A stretch of 32,215 nt of DNA. It comes from Gammaproteobacteria bacterium. Lineage in GTDB: Bacteria > Pseudomonadota > Gammaproteobacteria > Enterobacterales > Alteromonadaceae. Both the position numbers and the translations under genes were made by a program. The stretch is taken from NCBI GenBank assembly GCA_018820995.1, contig JAHJNE010000659.1, positions 1 through 32,215 of the forward strand, written 5' to 3'. Under the pieces are notes generated by a model that saw only the letters and a program-made list of their open reading frames with translations, had not been told where the DNA came from and made no database searches. Shown here in pieces: positions 1 to 6,095 of this stretch; the stretch's first letter is position 1; each line of letters opens with the position of its first letter.

Positions 1-91
1 CAGAGCGCGGTCAGATGCAGATGGTAAGCTTTTCATCACAATAAAATCAGCCACAGTTGCTATTGCCCAACGCCGAACTGGCTTAGGCTCA

Positions 92-109
92 GACCATCGT
101 CAAATGGTC
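92..109 (+). promoter_or_regulatory. Hairpin enclosing the putative start codon
   Basis: GACCAT-CGTCAA-ATGGTC is a perfect 6-bp inverted repeat with a 6-nt loop. The ATG at 104 opens the right arm. In mRNA this could hide the start codon, or it may be a small operator or chance. Nothing else supports a role. Confidence 0.3.
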
Positions 110-1276
110 AGGAACATTGTCTTGTCATACCAACATATTTTTAAAAAGTCTGTCAATTTATACCTCACTCCATGTTTGTTCGTGTTGGCTTGCACCTTAA
201 ATCAGGTCAAGGCTGCGGCGGTCGATCCACAAGCCGCAAAACCATCACACGACGCTACGCCTGCCACGAGCACTCTTTTGCCACGCTATTCCGAGTTGGT
301 AAACGTCGGTACCCAAAAGTTTCATATCCGGCGGATGGGACCCGTTGCAGCACAAGTAAAGGCGCCAGTCGTGGTGTTATTATCCGGTCCGAATAAAAAT
401 TTCCATGCCGACAGCGCCTGGTTTGCATTATTGCAGCCGTTATTGGCGCAAAGCTATAACGTCATCGCCATTGACCGGCTTGGCAATGGTTTTAGCGATG
501 ATGCAGACAATCTGTCTTATCAGCGTTTTAGTCAGGATTTAGTCAGTTTGCTGCCCGCCATCACAGATCAGAATGTGATACTGGTGAGTTTTGCCAGCGC
601 CAATATTAGTGCGCAGTTGTTTTATCAACAGGCTCCCACAGGGCCGGCGGCCAGTCAGGTTAAAGCGATGATCTTGATTGATCCGGATATTCCAACACCA
701 GCAGCATTAGCGCTTTATCAGGGTTATCCGGTGGATTGGTATCAGCAGCACTTGCAACAATTACTACCGGAATTGGCCAAAGGTGTTTGGAATCAACGCA
801 CTTTAGATAAGCTAAAAGCCGAGCGGGCGGAAATTACTGCCCTGCTAAATCCAGAGCATCAGGCACAAATGGATTGGGACTATTTCGATCAGATCAGTCA
901 GCAACGAAAAACGCCCAAACGCCAACAGCAACGCGCTATAGAAATTGCGCACTATGCCAAAGATTTAGATTTATTCGCCGCCCTGCCTGCCATCAGCGAC
1001 ATCCCGGTTACCGTCATAGACAGCGATTTTGAAACGATGGATATCGCCGCAGATCCAAGCCAAGCCGGGCAGCTGCAGTTATGGCAACAACAAGGCAGTG
1101 CCTGGAGCAAACAGTTGGCAAACTCTTCAGGTGGTCAGTATCTGCCACTTGCGAACAGCCACCACCTGGTGATGTTTCAACATCCGGAAAAGATCCTGGC
1201 AGCAGTCGATTGGCTGCGGATCAAAATTTCACAGCCAGCTGCGGGCACCGCCGGCCTAAAAGGTTCACGGCCTTAA
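104..1276 (+). CDS. Secreted alpha/beta-hydrolase-fold protein with altered nucleophile elbow
   Basis: 390 residues. The N-terminus looks like an export signal: basic start, hydrophobic segment around residues 17-30, possible cleavage after VKA near residue 37; a lipoprotein site at Cys30 is less likely. The mature part follows the alpha/beta-hydrolase plan: VVVLLSG near 90-94 (oxyanion strand), IAIDRLGNGFS near 121-131, nucleophile strand ILVSFASAN near 159-166, LIDPD near 191-195, and a C-terminal SHHLVMFQHPEKI matching the catalytic-His region. At the elbow, where GxSxG is expected, the sequence reads SFASA, so the usual nucleophile Ser aligns with Ala; the protein may be non-catalytic or use a shifted Ser. 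The start is uncertain: no clear ribosome site, the ATG sits in a hairpin, and the frame is open to the window edge. The substrate is unknown. It converges on agaK, sharing TTAA as both stops. Confidence 0.75.
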   Translation: MVRNIVLSYQHIFKKSVNLYLTPCLFVLACTLNQVKAAAVDPQAAKPSHDATPATSTLLPRYSELVNVGTQKFHIRRMGPVAAQVKAPVVVLLSGPNKNFHADSAWFALLQPLLAQSYNVIAIDRLGNGFSDDADNLSYQRFSQDLVSLLPAITDQNVILVSFASANISAQLFYQQAPTGPAASQVKAMILIDPDIPTPAALALYQGYPVDWYQQHLQQLLPELAKGVWNQRTLDKLKAERAEITALLNPEHQAQMDWDYFDQISQQRKTPKRQQQRAIEIAHYAKDLDLFAALPAISDIPVTVIDSDFETMDIAADPSQAGQLQLWQQQGSAWSKQLANSSGGQYLPLANSHHLVMFQHPEKILAAVDWLRIKISQPAAGTAGLKGSRP

Positions 1277-2202
1277 ATCAGACTTTCACGCCTGCCATCC
1301 GCTGCACGCAAGCCAAGAATAGCCGCACCACGTTCACCGGATGCGGCGCCAAATTCTGCAGTTTTAAGCGGCGGCACCGAAGCGCCTGCAAACAGATGAC
1401 GCGCAATGGCCGCTGGCAGCGCCTGGTGAATTTCCTCCAGATCGGATAAACCGCCACCGATCACAATCACATCCGGATCATATGCCAATACCTGACTGGC
1501 AAGACATGCCCCTAAGGCGTCCATATAACATTCAAAGGTGTGCTTGGCCGTCATATCGCCGCCACGAAATGCGGTAATCCAATCGTAGGTGGTTAAGCTT
1601 TGTTGGCTAAAATGGCTGTATAGCCGTGCCAGGCCAGTGCCGGAAATATATGTTTCGGCACACCCTTTTAAACCACAACCGCAGTCATACAGTGGCAGCT
1701 GGTATTTTGCCAGCACGCGTCCCGCCACCGATTGATGCCCAAACTCACCCGCCAGCTGTTGCGGCCCCTGATACAACTCACCATCGACACAAAGACCGCC
1801 GCCGGCGCCAGTGCCTAAGATCACGCCAAACACTTTGTTGTAACCACGCCCGGCACCGAGCATCGCTTCTGATAACACAAACAAACGGCAGTCGTTCCCC
1901 AAAGCCACCGGTCGTTGCAGCCGCGCCACAAGATCGGCCGCCACGGTGCGTTGATTTAAACAAGCCACGTTGGAGGAAATAACCAAACCTTGCGGAGCCA
2001 CCACGCCTGGCAAGGCAATCCCGACCGGAGCCCGCTTACCTAGTAATTGATCGGCTTTGTCGATTTGCGCCGAAATTGTCTGCAAAAACTGCGGATAATC
2101 ATCGGTCGGCGTCGGTACCCGCCAGCGCTCAAGCAGCTGAAATTGCTCTGTAAATACAGCAATTTCTATTTTAGTCCCACCGATATCCAAACCGTACACC
2201 AT
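1273..2202 (-). CDS. agaK: ROK-family amino-sugar kinase, probable N-acetylgalactosamine kinase AgaK
   Basis: 309 residues, normal for cytoplasmic ROK sugar kinases. The ATP-binding start GLDIGGTKIEIAVF is at residues 4-17. LGNDCR places the catalytic Asp at 104, GTGAGGG is near 130-136, EFGH (Glu153, His156) contacts the sugar, and DCGCGLKGC (Cys174, Cys176, Cys181) is the ROK zinc site. The family phosphorylates GlcNAc, ManNAc, glucose or fructose at O6; placement after agaS in a cluster with agaR and agaZ points to GalNAc to GalNAc-6-P, the role shown for AgaK in Shewanella. It starts inside the agaS stop (TGATG), indicating translational coupling. Its stop shares TTAA with the convergent gene at 104-1276. 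The alternative is a GlcNAc kinase (NagK-like), which sequence alone does not exclude. Confidence 0.85.
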   Translation of the reverse strand: MVYGLDIGGTKIEIAVFTEQFQLLERWRVPTPTDDYPQFLQTISAQIDKADQLLGKRAPVGIALPGVVAPQGLVISSNVACLNQRTVAADLVARLQRPVALGNDCRLFVLSEAMLGAGRGYNKVFGVILGTGAGGGLCVDGELYQGPQQLAGEFGHQSVAGRVLAKYQLPLYDCGCGLKGCAETYISGTGLARLYSHFSQQSLTTYDWITAFRGGDMTAKHTFECYMDALGACLASQVLAYDPDVIVIGGGLSDLEEIHQALPAAIARHLFAGASVPPLKTAEFGAASGERGAAILGLRAADGRRESLI

Positions 2203-3407
2203 CAGCGGTTTCCTCTGGCTGCTGTCAAAACTACATCACGGGCAAAGGCTGCTGTTTCAGGCAGAGGATAAATGGTCACCCCTTGCACCACCCGGTTCAC
2301 TTCACCACCAGGGCAAGGGTTATCGGGCGTAACGCCAAGCTGCAATGCTTTGTAAAAAGCTAAAGTCTGGCAGTATACAATATAAGGAAAAGCCGACCAG
2401 ACATCTGTCATGGCAGAGTCGGGCAAAGTCGCCCAGTCAGCAATATCCAGCTCAGTAATGGCTTGCGCCCGACCATTCGCCTGCAATTCTTGTTGTAAAT
2501 CCTGATCATAAAGCCGGCTATAAGCGTCACAGGATTTCAGCAGTACAATGTGGGTTTGCCCATCCACCAGTGATTTAGGGCCGTGGCGAAATCCGAGCGG
2601 ACTTTCGTAATAACTACCGATTTGCCCTGATGTCAGTTCCAGATATTTCAGGGCTGCTTCCTGCGCAATGCCTTTTAAACAACCTGCGCCCAGAAACACG
2701 ATGCGCCGGCAAGGCGTTTGCGCTAACTGCCGAATGGACTGATGCTGTAACAACACTTGTTCGCTCAGCAGCGTGGCCTGCTGGAAAGCCTGCACATCGG
2801 GCGCAAATAATAATAAGGTTGCCAGTAACATCCCGGTGAAACTACTGGTCATTGCGAAGCTGCGATCGTGACAGGCATCCGGCAATAACCACAAGGCGCA
2901 ATTAGCTTTGTCTTTGGCAAACCGCGCCAGCTGGCCGTCGGCATTGCAACTAATCATTAAATGAAAGCTTTGCGCCACCAGCGCGTCGACCACAGCAAGC
3001 GCCGCAACACTTTCCGGGCTATTACCAGAGCGACCAAAACTAACCAATAAGGTTGGGATTTCAGCAGTTAAATATAACTGTGGGTGACTGACTAAATCGG
3101 TGGTACTGATGGCTTCGATCCGTTGTCCAGGCAGCGGTAACTTGTTGATTAAATGTGGTACCACGGTCTGACCGATATAAGCAGATGTCCCAGCGCCGGT
3201 GAAAATAATCCGCAAATTCGGTAAGGCTAGTAGCGGCTGCAGCCAACTGCGCAAGCTCGCTTCAATGGCGGTAAATTCAGTTGCCAATTGTTGCCAGATC
3301 GCTGGCTGTTGCGAAATTTCCTGCGCTGTCCAAGACGCGCCTGCCTGCTGCAATTGTGCTGTGCTAAGACCCAGCATGGTTGAATTTTTATCTGCACACA
3401 CGACCAC
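2202..3407 (-). CDS. agaS: AgaS: galactosamine-6-phosphate deaminase/isomerase (tandem SIS domains)
   Basis: About 401 residues, cytoplasmic. Two SIS domains as in AgaS and the isomerase half of GlmS: the first begins near IIFTGAGTSAYIG and carries VSFGRSGNSPES; the second begins near RIVFLGAGCLKGIAQEAALK and carries the ESPLGFRHGPKSLV loop. The family converts galactosamine-6-P to tagatose-6-P plus ammonia, the deamination step of GalNAc use in E. coli and Shewanella. The start is ambiguous: TTG at 3428 lacks a ribosome site, ATG at 3377 is weakly supported, and I chose GTG at 3407 because AGAGG lies 7 nt upstream. It lies about 170 bp after agaZ and is coupled to agaK through TGATG. No CTTTC box lies in the agaZ-agaS gap, so it is probably read through from the agaR promoter. 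Confidence 0.88.
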   Translation of the reverse strand: MVVCADKNSTMLGLSTAQLQQAGASWTAQEISQQPAIWQQLATEFTAIEASLRSWLQPLLALPNLRIIFTGAGTSAYIGQTVVPHLINKLPLPGQRIEAISTTDLVSHPQLYLTAEIPTLLVSFGRSGNSPESVAALAVVDALVAQSFHLMISCNADGQLARFAKDKANCALWLLPDACHDRSFAMTSSFTGMLLATLLLFAPDVQAFQQATLLSEQVLLQHQSIRQLAQTPCRRIVFLGAGCLKGIAQEAALKYLELTSGQIGSYYESPLGFRHGPKSLVDGQTHIVLLKSCDAYSRLYDQDLQQELQANGRAQAITELDIADWATLPDSAMTDVWSAFPYIVYCQTLAFYKALQLGVTPDNPCPGGEVNRVVQGVTIYPLPETAAFARDVVLTAARGNR

Positions 3408-3577
3408 CGAACCACCTCTTTTTTCCAAAATCGTTACTATCTAACCAGTCATTTCAGTACTGTTGTTTGGCACAGATACTGATACTGCTTCAAATAGACA
3501 TCAGCTTGTGCAACACCAGCCTTAAACAACAACGTATACAGCTGGCATTCCACAACACACCAAAAAATATCAATCTC

Positions 3578-4870
3578 TTAGGCAGCGACGGATAACCCAC
3601 AGGCTGTCGCATAACGAGCGGTCACCTGCCTGATTTTGTGTTGAATCAGCGCTTGTGGCGTTGCCGCCAGATCGCCGTTGAGCACGGCCTCATATTGCAC
3701 CGGCAAAAACTGACTGAGCAGTGGCAATGGGATGGCTTGCGTCGCAAGGTTCTGACAAAGTTTTTCAACTGCAGCGCGGATCAACGGCAGGTTCCAGTAA
3801 TAACGGATGCGATCGCTGTAACTGAATTGGCGCAGCAACGATTGTTGCTCGGCGCTCACTTGATAAAATGCCTGCCAATAATCAGGCTGGCGCTGCATTT
3901 CACGCTCACAAATGGCAATCAGGCAAGATTGTTGTTCAATCGGCAGCAACTGCTCTTCAATTAAACAAAGCGCAAACAGTGCTTCGCGCAAGGCAAAAGT
4001 CAGTTGTGGCCCGACTTTTAAAATCGCAAAATGCTGACGCACCAGTTGCTGATAGGCCTGTGCTGGCTGGTAATCGGTGGAATGGGCTTCATACACCACA
4101 TGTGGCACATCCCGGATAAAACTGGCCAAAGCAGCGGTTTTATCCGCCTGAAAGCGATGCACACTGGTATTGTCAAATTCGACGCCCGGCTGTACCACAA
4201 CCGCAATCACTCGTTGCCATACGGCTTCGGTCAATCCTGCCTCTGCAAAAGCCTGCTGATGGTCAAGCAGCGTTTGTGCGACATGGCCAACCGGCGTCAC
4301 TGCCAGGCTTGCCTCTAAACTTGCCACGCCACCCGGCGCCGGTACTTCCGTGCCAATGACATAACAAAGTTCACTGTGGCCAAACTGTTGCATCGACGTT
4401 TGTTCAGCAACCTGACACAACCGTGCTGCACGTTGTGCGATCAACGTATCGGCTAAAGGCAGCACATCATCGGCACAGGCCATACTGGTATCTAAATGAA
4501 TTTTTTGAAAACCTGCTGCGACATACACTTCGATCAGCTTCTCGGCTTGTGCCATCGCTTGCGCGGCGGGTTGATGTTTCCAGCACACCGGGCCTAAATG
4601 ATCACCACCAAACAGGATCTGCTGTCGACTCAGGCTAATTTCATCAGCTAACTTAAATACAAAATCTATAAAATCAGAAGGTTGCATGCCGGTATAACCG
4701 CCATACTGATTGACCTGATTGGCAGTCGCTTCTATCAGCAGTTTGCTGCCATCTTGCTTTGCCTGCGCCAGCGCTGCCATCAGCACCTGCGGGTGCGCTG
4801 AACAAACCGAATAGATCCCCAAGGGCTGACCCGCTTTGTTCGCGCGGATCAATTCAAGCAAAGCTTTCAT
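3578..4870 (-). CDS. agaZ: AgaZ/KbaZ: tagatose-1,6-bisphosphate aldolase subunit or tagatose-6-P kinase
   Basis: 430 residues, typical of the KbaZ/GatZ/AgaZ family. Family stretches visible: an N-terminal IYSVCSAHPQVLMAAL, IEATANQVNQYGGYTGM, FGGDHLGP, KIHLDTSMAC, YVIGTEVPAPGG and FAILKVGPQLTFALREALF. The family was described as the non-catalytic partner of the class II aldolase KbaY/GatY and has been proposed as a tagatose-6-P kinase; sequence cannot decide. Either way it acts on the product of AgaS. The ATG has AGGAG about 6 nt upstream, and that ribosome site overlaps the end of agaR 10 bp away, so the two genes are co-transcribed. No kbaY/gatY partner is in the window. Confidence 0.88.
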   Translation of the reverse strand: MKALLELIRANKAGQPLGIYSVCSAHPQVLMAALAQAKQDGSKLLIEATANQVNQYGGYTGMQPSDFIDFVFKLADEISLSRQQILFGGDHLGPVCWKHQPAAQAMAQAEKLIEVYVAAGFQKIHLDTSMACADDVLPLADTLIAQRAARLCQVAEQTSMQQFGHSELCYVIGTEVPAPGGVASLEASLAVTPVGHVAQTLLDHQQAFAEAGLTEAVWQRVIAVVVQPGVEFDNTSVHRFQADKTAALASFIRDVPHVVYEAHSTDYQPAQAYQQLVRQHFAILKVGPQLTFALREALFALCLIEEQLLPIEQQSCLIAICEREMQRQPDYWQAFYQVSAEQQSLLRQFSYSDRIRYYWNLPLIRAAVEKLCQNLATQAIPLPLLSQFLPVQYEAVLNGDLAATPQALIQHKIRQVTARYATACGLSVAA

Positions 4871-4880
4871 AACACTCCTG

Positions 4881-5654
4881 TTAACTGATGATTTGCACGT
4901 GCACCCCCATCCGGGTCAATTCTTCGACATACCCGGCCGGGATACCGGCATCTGTCACTAATGTATGGACCTGATTTGCCGCGCAAATCAGATGAAACCC
5001 ACGACGTTCAAACTTCGATGAATCGGTGACCACGATAATTTCCCGTGCCACCTCACACATCAGCCGGTTGAGCGTCGCTTCAGCTTCAAAATGGGTTGAT
5101 AGCCCGGTTTTTAAATCAAAACCGTCCACCCCCAGCACCACTTTGTCGAACTGAAAATGACGCAGTGCCTGTTCGGCCTGAGCACCGTAAAAAGACATTG
5201 ATTTCTTGCGTAACAAACCGCCGGTCAACATCACTTCAACTTTGTCGAAAGTTGCCAATTCAGTGGCGATATTCAGCCCATTGGTCATCACAATCAGATT
5301 TTTGTGCTCTGACAAACAAGCCGCTACTTCTTCCGTCGTCGTACCGGAATCAAGAATAATTCGCTCGTCATCGGCAATCAGCGCCGCCACAGCCCGGCCC
5401 AGTTTTTGTTTTAAATCTGAATGTTTCTGCCGCTTCTCTTTGAGCGACAATTCACGACTTAAATCATCATTCACCATGGCACCGCCGCGTGAACGAACCA
5501 CCAGCCGCTTACTATCGAGCGTCGCGAGATCGCTACGAATAGTCACTTCCGACACGCCAAAACGCTGCGATAAATCGGCCACCGATACTTTGCCCTGCAC
5601 TTGCGTCAACCGGACAATCTCTTGCTGCCGCTCAATCGTATTTAAACTTTCCAC
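4881..5654 (-). CDS. agaR: AgaR: DeoR-family repressor of GalNAc utilisation
   Basis: 257 residues from the chosen start, the usual DeoR length. An N-terminal winged helix-turn-helix (VSVADLSQRFGVSEVTIRSD, followed by the basic VVRSRGGAM wing) precedes a sugar-phosphate sensor domain with IILDSGTTTEEVA, IVMTNGLNIATEL and VMLTGGLLRKKSMSFYG. The frame is open further upstream to 5747, but GTG at 5654 is preferred: GGAGCAAGG precedes it, and DeoR proteins begin just before a TIERQQEI-like segment. AgaR repressors control GalNAc genes and are relieved by a pathway amino-sugar phosphate. It is the first gene of agaR-agaZ-agaS-agaK and diverges from the TonB-dependent receptor, with CTTTC boxes between, so autoregulation and control of both arms is likely. 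Confidence 0.88.
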   Translation of the reverse strand: MESLNTIERQQEIVRLTQVQGKVSVADLSQRFGVSEVTIRSDLATLDSKRLVVRSRGGAMVNDDLSRELSLKEKRQKHSDLKQKLGRAVAALIADDERIILDSGTTTEEVAACLSEHKNLIVMTNGLNIATELATFDKVEVMLTGGLLRKKSMSFYGAQAEQALRHFQFDKVVLGVDGFDLKTGLSTHFEAEATLNRLMCEVAREIIVVTDSSKFERRGFHLICAANQVHTLVTDAGIPAGYVEELTRMGVHVQIIS

Positions 5655-5710
5655 CCTTGCTCCCTGCCCGCCTGGGGCCAGTTGGTTGTACCTTACCATC
5701 AAAAAATAAA

Positions 5711-5739
5711 CTTTCAATAGCTTTCGTTTTCGATATTTC
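5711..5739 (+). promoter_or_regulatory. Proximal AgaR operator candidate (two CTTTC boxes in phase)
   Basis: CTTTCAATAG at 5711-5720 is followed directly by CTTTCGTTTTCG at 5721-5732 and ATATTTC. The two CTTTC cores are exactly 10 bp apart, about one helical turn, so two DNA-binding domains could sit on the same face. Published reconstruction of proteobacterial AgaR regulons reports a shared CTTTC core in multiple copies and arrangements. The site lies 57 bp upstream of the chosen agaR start, which suits autorepression. Confidence 0.6.
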
Positions 5740-5848
5740 AAAAGCATTTCTGCTTAAAAATGTTATGCCATGCAACTTAAAAATCACAAACAAACAGCAA
5801 CTGTATGTTTTTTATGAGATTAAAATTTAAATATGGCAATACTCAAAC

Positions 5849-5911
5849 CTTTCAATAGAAGTTTCAGATCTATTCGATTTAACAAATAGACTAAAAACAT
5901 ATAAACGAAAG
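5849..5911. promoter_or_regulatory. Distal AgaR operator candidate
   Basis: CTTTCAATAG recurs exactly at 5849-5858, followed by GTTTC at 5861-5865. An inverted copy, CGAAAG, is at 5906-5911 on the other strand. The 10-base identity with the box at 5711 argues against chance. It lies just upstream of the candidate receptor promoter, where a DeoR tetramer bridging both operators could repress both directions. Confidence 0.5.
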
Positions 5912-5922
5912 GCATAAATAAC

Positions 5923-5952
5923 TTGCGATCATTTTCGAATTAACGATATAAC
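5923..5952 (+). promoter_or_regulatory. Candidate sigma-70 promoter for the receptor-GH31 operon
   Basis: TTGCGA at 5923-5928 (4/6 to TTGACA) and TATAAC at 5947-5952 (5/6 to TATAAT) are 18 bp apart. The -10 lies inside a perfect palindrome. The predicted start near 5959 gives a leader of about 135 nt. The -35 match is modest. Confidence 0.35.
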
Positions 5953-5961
5953 AGTATATCG
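5944..5961. promoter_or_regulatory. Palindrome overlapping the candidate -10
   Basis: CGATATA-ACAG-TATATCG is a perfect 7-bp inverted repeat with a 4-bp centre. It differs from the CTTTC boxes, so it may serve another regulator; it could also be chance in AT-rich DNA. Confidence 0.4.
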
Positions 5962-6095
5962 AAGGTTTTGATTGCTGTAGTTATCGTCAATATGTCATTC
6001 ATTTGCTGTTGTGACTGAGTTTACGCCAACCAAGCGTAACTGCGATATGTGCATTCGGGAATTTCATAACAAAAAATAACAAACCGGAGGGGAGT

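Larger units (their letters stand above)
5655..6095. promoter_or_regulatory. Divergent agaR / TonB-receptor control region (441 bp, AT-rich)
   Basis: This non-coding stretch separates the leftward aga operon from the rightward receptor-GH31 pair. It holds three CTTTC motifs on the plus strand (5711, 5721, 5849), one on the minus strand (5907-5911), several TTTTCG or TTTC near-copies, a CGATATA/TATATCG palindrome at 5944-5961 and a candidate promoter at 5923-5952. The last 135 bases before the receptor hold nothing further that I recognise except its ribosome site. Confidence 0.7.

Noticed and set aside
1-103. C-terminus of an upstream rightward gene
   Set aside because: Two frames end in stops near 25 and 42, but fewer than 15 codons are visible, too little to support a gene.
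3429-3577. Separate AgaR-controlled promoter before agaS
   Set aside because: No CTTTC or GAAAG in the gap and no convincing promoter; read-through from agaZ is simpler.
5206-5709. 167-residue frame antisense to agaR
   Set aside because: Shadow of agaR: no family features, Ser/Arg-rich, typical of a reversed coding frame.
5655-5747. N-terminal extension of AgaR
   Set aside because: It covers the CTTTC operator and lies ahead of the normal DeoR start; GTG at 5654 has a ribosome site.
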